NCBI GenBank assembly: GCA_963762395.1
Contig: CAVXKL010000001.1
Location: forward strand, 372,001 to 436,000
Length of the DNA: 64,000 nt
Origin: JAJZKE01 sp963762395
Lineage (GTDB): Bacteria > Patescibacteriota > Saccharimonadia > Saccharimonadales > UBA4665
Reading direction: 5' to 3'
Shown piece after piece: positions 1 to 7,907 of the stretch; position 1 is the stretch's first letter, and each line of letters begins with the position of its first letter. The notes under the pieces were generated by a model that worked only from the letters and a program-made list of their open reading frames with translations, did not search any database and was not told the DNA's origin. A program made the translations under genes and the position numbers.

Positions 1-1118
1 CTCCTGGTTTGGAAATCGGTTATATAATCTGCTGAATGAGTTTCACGATATTTATTTTGGCCCGGAAGCCAGCTGTTAATATCCACACCACGAGCATTAG
101 GGAAACCAATATCTGCCGTGCATTTCAGCAGCACTTGATATGGAAGCTCCAGTTGGTTCATTAAGTATTCTTGAATAGCAATAAGGAAAAGATGCTCGTT
201 ATATGAGGTTTCTGGCGTTGAAAAGACTTCCATCTCCAGTTTGTCGAACTGATGGCTTCTAAACATCCCCTCCATGTCTTTGCCGTAGCTGCCAGCTTCC
301 CTTCGAAATGAAGTACTATAGCCGATATATCTAATAGGCAGCTCGCTTTCAGGGATAATTTCATTAGCGTACATCGTACATAAACTATGTTCAGCCGATG
401 CGTTAAGCCATAGATCATCATGTTCTATCTTATATGTAACTTCTTCAGCATTTAATCTAGCTGATGCCTCATAAACATCTGTCTTAATCAGAGCCGGCGG
501 TATGACGGGCACAAATGTTTTAGGCTTTAAATCTAAATTATTATCTGCCAGTATTTTCTTAATAACATCTTGGTCGCCTAAGGTGTCCACAACAAACCGG
601 ACTATGGCAAACTGCAGGTTTACCAGATCACCCTTAAGATAAACAAATCGGCTGGCAGCAACCTTTGCTGCTCTAGCACTGTCCAGCCAGCCTCTACTTT
701 CAGCAATTTGGGCGTGATTTTTCGGTTTAAAGTTAAAGACTGGCTTTTGACCAACTTCCTTAACAACCTGGTTTTCGTCTTCACTGGCACCAACAGGTAC
801 ATCATCTGTCGGCATATTGGGAACTTCTCTTAAGTACTTCTCAAGACCAAGCTCTATGGCGGTTAACTGGTGTTCCTTGTCAAGTAATTTGTCCTTTATT
901 TGTCTGCCTCGGTCTAGGACATCTTTTGAAGGTTTTTGACCTTTAGATTCAGCTGCTAGTTTATTTCTTTGTTGCCTAATTTCTTCAACTTCAGTCAGCA
1001 GTTCCTTTCTTTCTTTATCAAAGCCAAGGATAGATTCAATATCTACTTCATAGCCTTTTTCTTTGGCTTTTAGGGCAACTTGTTCTGGATTATCTCTAAT
1101 TAACTGTATGTCTATCAT
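1..1118 (-). CDS. serS: Seryl-tRNA synthetase, 3' end cut by window edge
   Basis: Class II aminoacyl-tRNA synthetase that charges tRNA-Ser in the cytoplasm. The reading frame from ATG at 1118 runs open to the window edge (about 372 codons), so the C-terminus is missing. The N-terminus begins MIDIQLIRDNPEQV and continues into a charged helical stretch (about residues 28-100), as in the tRNA-binding coiled-coil arm of SerRS. Class II core motifs follow: an FRREAGSYGKD motif 2 stretch and FRSHQFDKLEMEVF. There is no Shine-Dalgarno sequence. A TATAAT box (minus strand, 1126-1131) ends 7 nt before the ATG, so the mRNA may be leaderless. No T-box is visible here, unlike proS and ileS. Confidence 0.95.
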   Translation of the reverse strand, partial: MIDIQLIRDNPEQVALKAKEKGYEVDIESILGFDKERKELLTEVEEIRQQRNKLAAESKGQKPSKDVLDRGRQIKDKLLDKEHQLTAIELGLEKYLREVPNMPTDDVPVGASEDENQVVKEVGQKPVFNFKPKNHAQIAESRGWLDSARAAKVAASRFVYLKGDLVNLQFAIVRFVVDTLGDQDVIKKILADNNLDLKPKTFVPVIPPALIKTDVYEASARLNAEEVTYKIEHDDLWLNASAEHSLCTMYANEIIPESELPIRYIGYSTSFRREAGSYGKDMEGMFRSHQFDKLEMEVFSTPETSYNEHLFLIAIQEYLMNQLELPYQVLLKCTADIGFPNARGVDINSWLPGQNKYRETHSADYITDFQTR

Positions 1119-1125
1119 AGCTTGA

Positions 1126-1131
1126 ATTATA
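1126..1131 (-). promoter_or_regulatory. -10 box of serS
   Basis: Perfect TATAAT on the minus strand, 7 nt before the serS ATG. No Shine-Dalgarno sequence lies between, so the transcript probably begins at or next to the start codon. Confidence 0.55.
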
Positions 1132-1133
1132 TA

Positions 1134-1907
1134 TTATTTAGGCTTTAGTGCCTTAAGTGTTAGCTCTGTCCGTTTTTTAGCATAATCGCAATAGTCACAA
1201 ACACCGCCCATGGCAGCTACGCCAACTTCTGGCATATCCCCTTCCAAGCACTTCTTCATTTCCTTTATAGTTGGCTCAACCCAGGAAGCATCACCCTCAT
1301 ATTGAATTAGCTTGGTGCTAAACTCCAAGCGATCATTAAAGCCGTCAAGTTCTAACCGGCCATTGGTATAGACAAAAACAGCCATATCATCAACCTTAAA
1401 ACCATTTTGGCGGAGCAGCCATTGGTAAACTTCAACTTGTCTTTTGTAACTTTGCTGCCATTCAGCGTCTAGTGAAACTTCACTACTCTTAGCCGTGGCT
1501 TTGTAGTCAACAACAATTAATTTACCGTCTTCTTTTTGCCAAACATCGTCTATAGCTCCATAAATATATAAATTAGTTGGTTTATGCAAGGTACCTACGC
1601 CAACAAAATTCTCCCGCCATTTATCTAGATCTTCGTGCATAAAAGGAACAGCTTTTATTTGGTTATCTAGCATCCAGGGGTGGGGTTTAGCTATCTTCCG
1701 ATAAGAATCAAATTCCTTCTTTAAGAGTTCATCGACTGCTTTATTCAAACTAAAGGGCGGTCCGTTTGGTCGCTTAATTTTAAGCCTGGCGTCCAGCCAA
1801 AAACAGCGCGGACATTGTGTAAACAGCTCTATTTTAGTACGGCTAATTTTAAATTGGCTTTTTTGCCCGGGGATATATGCGCTCGAGCTTTTGTTATAGT
1901 CTGACAT
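1134..1907 (-). CDS. PD-(D/E)XK nuclease, RecB/Cas4-like, probable Fe-S protein
   Basis: 257-residue protein of the PD-(D/E)XK nuclease superfamily (Cas4/RecB-like). The catalytic signature is visible: G-x-I-D-D-V (residues about 117-122), then IVVDYKAT (about 132-139), giving the D...D/E-x-K triad, followed by a Q-x-x-x-Y helix (about residues 156-162). A Cys pair near the N-terminus (QCPRC) and another near the C-terminus (CDYC) resemble the four-cysteine Fe-S clasp of Cas4 and AddB. There is no CRISPR array or helicase partner in the window, so a stand-alone DNA repair or processing role is more likely than adaptation. Start: ATG at 1907 with TACAAT ending 8 nt upstream and no Shine-Dalgarno. 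The substrate is unknown. Confidence 0.8.
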   Translation of the reverse strand: MSDYNKSSSAYIPGQKSQFKISRTKIELFTQCPRCFWLDARLKIKRPNGPPFSLNKAVDELLKKEFDSYRKIAKPHPWMLDNQIKAVPFMHEDLDKWRENFVGVGTLHKPTNLYIYGAIDDVWQKEDGKLIVVDYKATAKSSEVSLDAEWQQSYKRQVEVYQWLLRQNGFKVDDMAVFVYTNGRLELDGFNDRLEFSTKLIQYEGDASWVEPTIKEMKKCLEGDMPEVGVAAMGGVCDYCDYAKKRTELTLKALKPK

Positions 1908-1995
1908 TTAATCATATTGTAGCAGGTTAGCTTCTTATGCTGGAGCGGTTACGTGCTTGGGCTTAGGTTCTTTCTTTAAAAATAGTTACCGTAAA

Positions 1996-2628
1996 TTAAA
2001 TAACTTCCCACGACTCTAAAACCTTTAAGAGCTCGGGCCTTGTCCGGACAACGACCATTGGGCCCTCTTTAACTAACCTATCCGATTCATTAAAGCCCCA
2101 AGCTACTGATACAATTGGTACATTAATCTCCTTGGCAGCTTCAATGTCCCTAACTTCGTCGCCAACATAGATAACATCCTCAGATTTTAAGCTATTCTTT
2201 TTCAAGACCTTTTTTAGAGCCGCTGCCTTATTAAGCAGCCCTATGCTACCGTAAACAGATTGAAAATAGCTGCTAAAACCAGATTTGGCTAGAAAACTAT
2301 TAATATTTGACGTGCTATTGGTGCTTATTATGCACATCTTAAATCCTTGTTTATGTAAGCTATTTAAAACTTCATCAATACCACCAAAAGGTTTAATTTC
2401 ATTTAATCTTTTAGCCATTTGCCTTCGGCCGCGTATTAATAAGATAGGCCACCTGTGTTTAGCCGGACCATGTTTTATCATGGCATCAATTAAGCTCTCG
2501 TGCTTAAGTTCTTCTGAAATAAGAGGATCAAGCAAAGACGGATGGCCGGTTAGTTTATGGGCTATATCAATCGATAGTTTGAATGTGTCGGCAATAGTGC
2601 CGTCGAAATCAAAAATAATATACTTCAA
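1996..2628 (-). CDS. HAD-superfamily hydrolase (phosphoglycolate phosphatase-like)
   Basis: 210-residue haloacid dehalogenase-type phosphatase. Motif I is DFDGT near residue 7 (nucleophile and acid Asp), motif II is IISTNST (Thr/Ser), motif III is the Lys within the NKAAALKKVLKK segment, and motif IV is YVGDEVRDIEAA (Asp pair). The cap between motifs I and II is helical, as in subfamily I (Gph/PgmB-like). The substrate cannot be read from the sequence; a small phosphate ester such as phosphoglycolate is only the family default. The start overlaps the stop of the upstream metallopeptidase by 4 nt (ATGA), so it is translationally coupled in the lysS-metallopeptidase-HAD operon on the minus strand. 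Confidence 0.88.
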   Translation of the reverse strand: MKYIIFDFDGTIADTFKLSIDIAHKLTGHPSLLDPLISEELKHESLIDAMIKHGPAKHRWPILLIRGRRQMAKRLNEIKPFGGIDEVLNSLHKQGFKMCIISTNSTSNINSFLAKSGFSSYFQSVYGSIGLLNKAAALKKVLKKNSLKSEDVIYVGDEVRDIEAAKEINVPIVSVAWGFNESDRLVKEGPMVVVRTRPELLKVLESWEVI

Positions 2629-2999
2629 TTTTGCTCCAAAGCTTTTATTGCCGGATGATTAAGCCCGTAGTAATGAGCCATCTCATGCCACAATGTGTGT
2701 CTTATTTGTTCTTTTAATTCATCGAGGCTGTTCGAATGAGACTCAATTGGCAGTTTGTATAAAGTAATTTTATCCGGCAGTGTTTTTTGAGCACCTTGCC
2801 TCTGGCTTAAGGGGACCCCCTCATACAGTCCTAGAAGTGTTTGTCTCTCTTGAAGATTAAGTTTTTGCCTTTGACTAGGCGTCGGAAAGTCTTCAACAAT
2901 GAGGGCTACATTCTTCAAATTTTCAACATGTTCTTTGGGTAACTTGGCCAGAGCCTCATTAATGTACTCATGAAATTGTTCATTACTTACGCTAAACAT
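2625..2999 (-). CDS. Metallopeptidase-like protein with HExxH motif
   Basis: 124-residue minimal zincin-type protein. The catalytic signature HEMAHYYG sits about 20 residues from the C-terminus, a helix with H-E-x-x-H followed by a Gly, as in the small bacterial 'metallopeptidase family' proteins (DUF1025-like; family assignment from memory). Peptidase activity is not proven for this family. I place the start at the internal ATG at 2999 (MFSVSNEQFHEY); the reading frame is open further to 3044, but that would put 53 nt inside lysS. From 2999 the overlap with the lysS end is 8 nt, typical of coupled genes. The stop overlaps the next gene by 4 nt. Confidence 0.75.
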   Translation of the reverse strand: MFSVSNEQFHEYINEALAKLPKEHVENLKNVALIVEDFPTPSQRQKLNLQERQTLLGLYEGVPLSQRQGAQKTLPDKITLYKLPIESHSNSLDELKEQIRHTLWHEMAHYYGLNHPAIKALEQN

Positions 3000-4515
3000 T
3001 TTTCTTAAATATTTCAGGATAAATGCTTTTAGTAACCTCATCAATTCCTTCTCTTAGCTGCGGGAAAGGTACTCCTTCCCGAGCGGTAACGCCTTCAAAG
3101 ATCCAGAAGAATCTCTCGCTATAACCCCAGCCACAGGTAGGCGGCATGCCATATTCAAGCATTTCAACAAAGTCGATATCTAACATCTGGGCCGTACTAT
3201 CGCCTTCATCTCTAAGCTTCTGCTGTTCTAGGAATCTGTTTAGCTGGTCAATCGGATCATTGAGCTCGGAATAGCCATTACCCATCTCAGTACCGCCAAT
3301 AATTGGATGGAATCGCTGCGAAACTCTTGGATCGCCAGGATCTTTTTTAGCTAAGGGAGATATGATAACCGGTTCATGAATCAGCCAAAAAGGTCCAGCC
3401 GATTTTTGTCTTATTATCTTCCAGACGCTATCCATGGCCCTGATTACACCTACCTCACCGTCAAGTTCCACCTTATTGTCAGCTAGTATTTTTTTAAGCT
3501 GATCAAGGTCAGGATTAAATACATCAACATTAAGCTGTTCCCGCATAATGTCGGCGTACTTTACAATTGGCCAGGGTTGATCAAGATTAATATCAAAATT
3601 ACCAATTTTAAACTTCAATGTCCCCCAGGTTCGAGAAGCAACTTGCTTCATCATGTCTTCGTAGAATTTCATGCCGTCTTCATAGTCTTGATAAGCAGTG
3701 TAACTTTCAAAGGCAACGTGCTCCGGTAAATGTTCATCCGAATAGTTTTCATTTCTGAATCTTGGCCCTATGTCATAGACTTTTTCAAAGCCAGCACCGA
3801 TTAACCTTTTTAGTGGCAGTTCATGACTAATTCTTAGATAAAAATCTTGGTCTAAAGAATCCATATGAGTCACAAATGGGCTGGCATCTGCCCCGCCTGT
3901 CGTATGCTCCAAAACTGAAGTATTAATTTCAATAAAGCCATGTTCATTCATATAGTCCCTGGTTGCCTGCCAGAACATACTTCGCCTAATAAAACGATCA
4001 CGGACATCGAGATTAACGTTCATGTCAACGTAACGACGTCTTAATCTTTCTTCTTTATTTACAAATCCGTCCTGCTTAGTTGGCAGCGGCCTTAAAGACT
4101 TAGAAAGAATCCTAAGCGTCTTAACATCAACCGAAATCTCATCCGTTTTCGTTTTAATGACTTCACCGTGAGCCTCGATAAAATCACCGCTATCGAGTAA
4201 ACTAAGTTCTTCAAAGCCCAAACGGCTGGTGTCAGAAGCAACATCTATAGCCTCAACTTTATTGGCCTCTAAAAATAGTTGCAAACGGCCACTTTGATCT
4301 CTAATCACCATAAAAGCAATCGAGCCAAACTTTCGGATATTTTCAATCCGACCGGCAACGCTGACCTCTTGACCTTTGAGTTTGTCAAAGTCTTTGGTTA
4401 CATCTATTAAATCAACTGTCCTATTAGCTTTTGAAGGATAAGGATCAATGCCTTGTTTTTTAAGTTCTTCGAGTTTTCTAAGACGTTCGTCCCTTAGTTC
4501 TTTGAGTGTTGCCAT
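2992..4515 (-). CDS. lysS: Lysyl-tRNA synthetase, class II
   Basis: 507-residue class II LysRS. It has an N-terminal OB-fold anticodon-binding domain (about residues 50-150, VAGRIENIRKFGSIAFMVIRDQSGRLQ) and a class II catalytic core with motif 2 (GPRFRNENYSDEHLPEH) and motif 3 (GCGWGYSERFFWIFEG). Length matches the usual 490-510. It attaches lysine to tRNA-Lys in the cytoplasm. The start at 4515 has TATACT (minus strand, 4524-4529) ending 8 nt upstream and no Shine-Dalgarno. It heads a three-gene minus-strand operon with the metallopeptidase-like and HAD genes. In motif 3 the residues read CGWGYSERF where most bacterial LysRS have GxGxGIDR; this deserves an alignment but the identity of the enzyme is not in doubt. 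Confidence 0.95.
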   Translation of the reverse strand: MATLKELRDERLRKLEELKKQGIDPYPSKANRTVDLIDVTKDFDKLKGQEVSVAGRIENIRKFGSIAFMVIRDQSGRLQLFLEANKVEAIDVASDTSRLGFEELSLLDSGDFIEAHGEVIKTKTDEISVDVKTLRILSKSLRPLPTKQDGFVNKEERLRRRYVDMNVNLDVRDRFIRRSMFWQATRDYMNEHGFIEINTSVLEHTTGGADASPFVTHMDSLDQDFYLRISHELPLKRLIGAGFEKVYDIGPRFRNENYSDEHLPEHVAFESYTAYQDYEDGMKFYEDMMKQVASRTWGTLKFKIGNFDINLDQPWPIVKYADIMREQLNVDVFNPDLDQLKKILADNKVELDGEVGVIRAMDSVWKIIRQKSAGPFWLIHEPVIISPLAKKDPGDPRVSQRFHPIIGGTEMGNGYSELNDPIDQLNRFLEQQKLRDEGDSTAQMLDIDFVEMLEYGMPPTCGWGYSERFFWIFEGVTAREGVPFPQLREGIDEVTKSIYPEIFKKNV

Positions 4516-4523
4516 TAGCTTTT

Positions 4524-4529
4524 AGTATA
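4524..4529 (-). promoter_or_regulatory. -10 box of lysS
   Basis: TATACT on the minus strand, 8 nt before the lysS ATG, without a Shine-Dalgarno sequence. Confidence 0.5.
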
Positions 4530-4546
4530 GCTTAAGAAGACAGACT

Positions 4547-5002
4547 TTAAGAAATATCTATAATTTTATATCTAGATAAATCGTTAGGCGTCTTGATCTC
4601 TACAAAATCACCGACTTTTTTACCGAGTAGAGCTGAACCGATTGGCGATTCATCAGATATCTTGCCACTTAGAGGATCGGCTTCAACCGTACCTACGACT
4701 TGGTATTCTCGAGCTGTACCGTTCTTTAGTTTAACCTTAGAACCCAACTGAACCTTGCTATCACCGCGAGGTTTCTTAATAATCTCAACATTCTGCAATA
4801 TTGCTTCAATTTCACTAATCCTAATTTCATTCCTGTCCTGCTCTTCACGAGCTGCCTGATACTCAGCATTTTCAGCAAGATCACCAAGTTCCCGGGCAGT
4901 TTTAATAGCTTCAGCAATGTCACCGCGTTTAGCGATTAGAGCAGCTTGTTCGGTTTTTAACTCTTCGACCCCTTCTTGGGTCAATCGGTACAATTTCTTC
5001 AT
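4547..5002 (-). CDS. greA: Transcription elongation factor GreA
   Basis: 151-residue GreA. It rescues backtracked RNA polymerase by stimulating transcript cleavage. The N-terminal coiled coil (about residues 10-75) carries the tip sequence DLAENAEYQAAREEQ with the acidic residues that reach the polymerase active site. The C-terminal FKBP-like domain holds ISDESPIGSALLGKKVGD, a GreA hallmark. Length is close to the usual 157. The start at 5002 is preceded by a strong Shine-Dalgarno sequence (GAGGAGG, 8-9 nt upstream), one of the minority of genes here that has one. It is transcribed divergently from proS. Confidence 0.95.
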   Translation of the reverse strand: MKKLYRLTQEGVEELKTEQAALIAKRGDIAEAIKTARELGDLAENAEYQAAREEQDRNEIRISEIEAILQNVEIIKKPRGDSKVQLGSKVKLKNGTAREYQVVGTVEADPLSGKISDESPIGSALLGKKVGDFVEIKTPNDLSRYKIIDIS

Positions 5003-5169
5003 CAGGTCCTCCTCTTTTGGTTAACCTGCGTTTTAGATAATGGATTAATATATCACTTTATCAATACTTTATCCAGTTAGTAGATTACAATTTTCAACTA
5101 ATTTATAACCTCCTTCTATTTTACCCTATATAATCAAATGTTTGAGAGTTTACTAAAAGCTCACCAACC

Positions 5170-5198
5170 TTGCCATCCATATTACACACGGTTATACT
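5170..5198 (+). promoter_or_regulatory. Sigma70 promoter of the proS T-box leader
   Basis: TTGCCA (5170-5175), a 17-nt spacer, then TATACT (5193-5198). Transcription should start near 5205 and give a leader of about 200 nt before proS. Confidence 0.75.
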
Positions 5199-5204
5199 TA
5201 AGGT

Positions 5205-5404
5205 AATAGCGATGAAGGGGTTCCCCGCCCTGGAGCTGGCCGTGAATAAACGGTTCGGTTATCTCACCGTTACATGAGAAGGATCGTTAGACCCAATAAG
5301 GCTTATAGTAGTGATACTTAAAGCGAAAGCAAGATGGTACCACGAGACGTCTCGTTCTTGCTAAACCAGTCTATGTGGTTTGGCGATGGACGAGTTTTTA
5401 ATTT
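5205..5404 (+). promoter_or_regulatory. T-box riboswitch controlling proS
   Basis: Leader RNA that senses uncharged tRNA (expected tRNA-Pro) and decides between termination and read-through. Seen directly: helix A1 GCAAGA (5329-5334) pairs with TCTTGC (5356-5361); the T-box bulge TGGTACC (5335-5341) can pair with the tRNA ACCA end; helix A2 is ACGAGA/TCTCGT (5342-5347/5350-5355). The 3' arms of A1 and A2 are reused by the terminator at 5351-5394, so the two folds exclude each other, which is the classic transcriptional T-box logic. The stem I specifier loop lies somewhere in 5205-5300. Several proline codons (CCG, CCC) occur there, but I could not place the specifier with confidence. Confidence 0.85.
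5351..5404 (+). terminator. Intrinsic terminator of the proS T-box
   Basis: A hairpin of about 18 bp with one bulged T: 5' arm 5351-5368, loop GTCTATG, 3' arm 5376-5394. It is followed by TTTTT-AA-TTT (5395-5404). It lies just before the GGAGG ribosome binding site of proS and is incompatible with the T-box antiterminator. Confidence 0.85.
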
Positions 5405-5412
5405 GGAGGCAT

Positions 5413-7107
5413 ATGCGATTATCTAAGGCTTTTGGCAGACCATCTAAAACAGCGGGAACTGATCTATCTATCACTTCTCACAAGTTATTAGTTCAAGCCG
5501 GCTTTATTAGGGAATCTACCGCTGGCAGATATTATATTCTCCCCCTAGGCTGGCGAGTTCATGAGAATATTTCGGACGTTATTAGGAAGTATATGAACAA
5601 AGCTGGCGGTCAAGAGTTAATGATGCCCGTTCTTCACCCGATCGAACTATGGCAAGAAACAAATAGGACTGACACAGTCGGTTTTGAGCTACTAAGAATT
5701 AAAGATCGCCGCGGAGCAGAGTTTGCCCTTGGCGGTACGGCTGAAGAAATGGCCGTAGATCTAGTTCGTAAGTTTAATGTTAGCTATAGAGACCTGCCTT
5801 TTACTCTTTACCAGTTCTCGATGAAGTTCAGAGATGAAATGAGGGCTCGAGGCGGCTTACTTAGGCTTCGTGAATTTGTCATGAAGGATGCTTACAGCTT
5901 TGGCAATGAAGAGCAGTTTAAACAAACATACAAGGAAATGGCCGAAGCTTACACCGCCCTCTTTATAGAGCTGGGACTGGAAACAACCATGGTGGAAGCC
6001 GACAATGGATATATTGGCGGTGAATATTGCCATGAATTTATTGTTGAGAGTGAAATTGGTGAAAGCCGCTATTTTACCACTGCTGATGGTAAGTATGCCG
6101 CCCATGAAGATGTGGCTAAATTTGTTAAGTTTAAAAAAGATAGCGATGAAGAGTTAAAACCTAAAGAAGAGATTTTAGGCGAAGGAATTGTTGATGTTGA
6201 AAAACTAGCCAATTTCTTAAATATCCCTGTTGAAAAAACAACCAAAACCATCCTTTTTGAAAATGAAGAGAACCAGGTCGTAGCTGCCGCTATTAATGGC
6301 ATTTACGACGTTAACTTAACTAAACTTCAGCATATCGTCGGCGGATCACCACTGAAACTAGCTAACCCTGAAATTGTCAAAAAGACTACTGGAGCCGAAG
6401 TAGGCTATGCCGGCTTTTTGAATTTGCCTAGTGACATAAAAGTTTATCTAGACGACTCTTTAAGGGGTCGCCGAAACTTTGAAGTTGGCGCTAATAAAAC
6501 TAATTACCATTTAGTTAATGTCAACTTTGACCGGGATTATCCGCAGCCAGATAAGTTTTATGACATTGCTATGGCCAGACCCGGCGATCAAGCACCGGAT
6601 AATGGTGGCAAATTAATTGAAAAAAGGGGTATAGAAGTCGGCAATATTTTCCAACTAGGCTATCACTATACAAATCTGATGGAGGGCACTGAATATACAG
6701 ACGTTGACGGCCAGATAAAAAAGTATTACATGGGCTGTTACGGCATTGGTATTGCCAGAACACTGGCAGCTATAGTTGAAACTCATCATGATGAGAACGG
6801 CATAATTTGGCCTGAAAGCATCGCTCCCGCTAAAGTCCACCTAGTCAGAATTGGTGTCGATGAGAATACTATTAAAATCGCTGATAATCTCTACGAAGAG
6901 CTAAAAAGTGCCGGTCTTTATATAATTTACGATGACCGTGAAGAGAGCGCTGGTGTTAAATTCGCTGATGCTGATTTAATTGGCTGCCCAATAAGACTTA
7001 CTGTTAGCCCTAGAACTTTAGAGAGTCAAAGTGTTGAATTGAAGCTTAGAAGCGAAAAAAACAGTGAAAATGTGTCCTTAGCTGAAGTTGTCGCTAGACT
7101 TAGCTAG
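5413..7107 (+). CDS. proS: Prolyl-tRNA synthetase, bacterial type with editing insertion
   Basis: 564-residue class II ProRS that charges tRNA-Pro. The N-terminus MRLSKAFGRPSKT and motif 2 region (RDEMRARGGLLRLREFVMKDAYSF) are typical. An insertion of about 160 residues between motifs 2 and 3 (about residues 215-375 of the protein) resembles the YbaK-like editing domain of bacterial-type ProRS. The C-terminal anticodon-binding domain follows. I choose ATG at 5413 because GGAGG at 5405-5409 precedes it and the T-box terminator ends just upstream. The frame is open back to a TTG at 5380, but that lies inside the terminator. The 3' end overlaps the convergent CPBP gene by 4 nt. Confidence 0.96.
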   Translation: MRLSKAFGRPSKTAGTDLSITSHKLLVQAGFIRESTAGRYYILPLGWRVHENISDVIRKYMNKAGGQELMMPVLHPIELWQETNRTDTVGFELLRIKDRRGAEFALGGTAEEMAVDLVRKFNVSYRDLPFTLYQFSMKFRDEMRARGGLLRLREFVMKDAYSFGNEEQFKQTYKEMAEAYTALFIELGLETTMVEADNGYIGGEYCHEFIVESEIGESRYFTTADGKYAAHEDVAKFVKFKKDSDEELKPKEEILGEGIVDVEKLANFLNIPVEKTTKTILFENEENQVVAAAINGIYDVNLTKLQHIVGGSPLKLANPEIVKKTTGAEVGYAGFLNLPSDIKVYLDDSLRGRRNFEVGANKTNYHLVNVNFDRDYPQPDKFYDIAMARPGDQAPDNGGKLIEKRGIEVGNIFQLGYHYTNLMEGTEYTDVDGQIKKYYMGCYGIGIARTLAAIVETHHDENGIIWPESIAPAKVHLVRIGVDENTIKIADNLYEELKSAGLYIIYDDREESAGVKFADADLIGCPIRLTVSPRTLESQSVELKLRSEKNSENVSLAEVVARLS

Positions 7108-7907
7108 ATATGTATAGCTAAGAGCGGCGCTAGATAAAGGACAAAGTAGGCTATACCATTTTTTATGCCGTGGAGTGTCATACCCGCCCACAAACCATCT
7201 GTTTTCTCCCGTAGATAGATCAGGATAATAGATAATATGAAGGTGTCAACAAAACCAATCCAAAGCAGTCCAGCCGCTCCCTCGGGTAAATGAGCGCTGG
7301 CAAAAATTATGCTTGTAACAATAGCGGCGGTGATTTGAGGCAGTCCTTTTTTAAGACTGGAATAAAGAAAACCCCTGATTAAAATCTCTTCGGCAATTGG
7401 CGGCAATATTACTAGGCTAATAAAAGTGACTATTAACTGGGCGGCTCCGTGGACGCTGCTAAAACCAACATTCTGGTTTTCTGACACATTAAGTCCTTTA
7501 ATAAACGTCGAAAGGACGCCGACAGCAATAATATAGACGACATAATAGACTGGAATGGCCAGTAGAGCATATAACGGATCCTTAAGACGTGGTCTTCTAA
7601 GCCCAATGACCTTTTTATCTACCTTAAACCATTTAAGTAGCTGCAGGACAGCTAAAACCGTGAAGGCCTCAACAATAATTATGTAAAAGAATTGAGCGTA
7701 AGTTGAGTTATTAAGCCAGCTTGAGGATTTAGCGGCAGACCAATGTCTTAATAGCGGGTAGATTAAAACAACTAGGCCAACAATTTGTGAAAAAACGTAG
7801 ATGACAAGAACTAGTAAGACGCCTATCCAGGGGTTCCACTTAACTCCTGGAGCCCGTGTACTCGTTACTTCATTTTCGTTACCAGACTTAGCCTTCCCCT
7901 TCAGCAT
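7104..7907 (-). CDS. CPBP-family intramembrane metalloprotease
   Basis: 267-residue membrane protein with about seven hydrophobic segments. The CPBP (CAAX protease/bacteriocin-processing, Abi) motifs are visible: EEILIRG (motif 1, two Glu and an Arg), then SAHL (motif 2 His), and HGIKN near the C-terminus (third His region). Members are glutamate-type intramembrane proteases related to Rce1, some of them linked to bacteriocin immunity or protein maturation; the substrate here is unknown. A soluble, charged N-terminus of about 25 residues precedes the first membrane segment. The start overlaps the stop of the upstream RseP-like protease by 1 nt (TGATG), so the two intramembrane proteases form one translational unit. 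Confidence 0.88.
   Translation of the reverse strand: MLKGKAKSGNENEVTSTRAPGVKWNPWIGVLLVLVIYVFSQIVGLVVLIYPLLRHWSAAKSSSWLNNSTYAQFFYIIIVEAFTVLAVLQLLKWFKVDKKVIGLRRPRLKDPLYALLAIPVYYVVYIIAVGVLSTFIKGLNVSENQNVGFSSVHGAAQLIVTFISLVILPPIAEEILIRGFLYSSLKKGLPQITAAIVTSIIFASAHLPEGAAGLLWIGFVDTFILSIILIYLREKTDGLWAGMTLHGIKNGIAYFVLYLAPLLAIHI

Noticed and set aside
5380..5412. Upstream TTG start for proS
   Set aside because: It lies inside the T-box terminator hairpin and upstream of the GGAGG ribosome binding site. ProRS homology begins at 5413.
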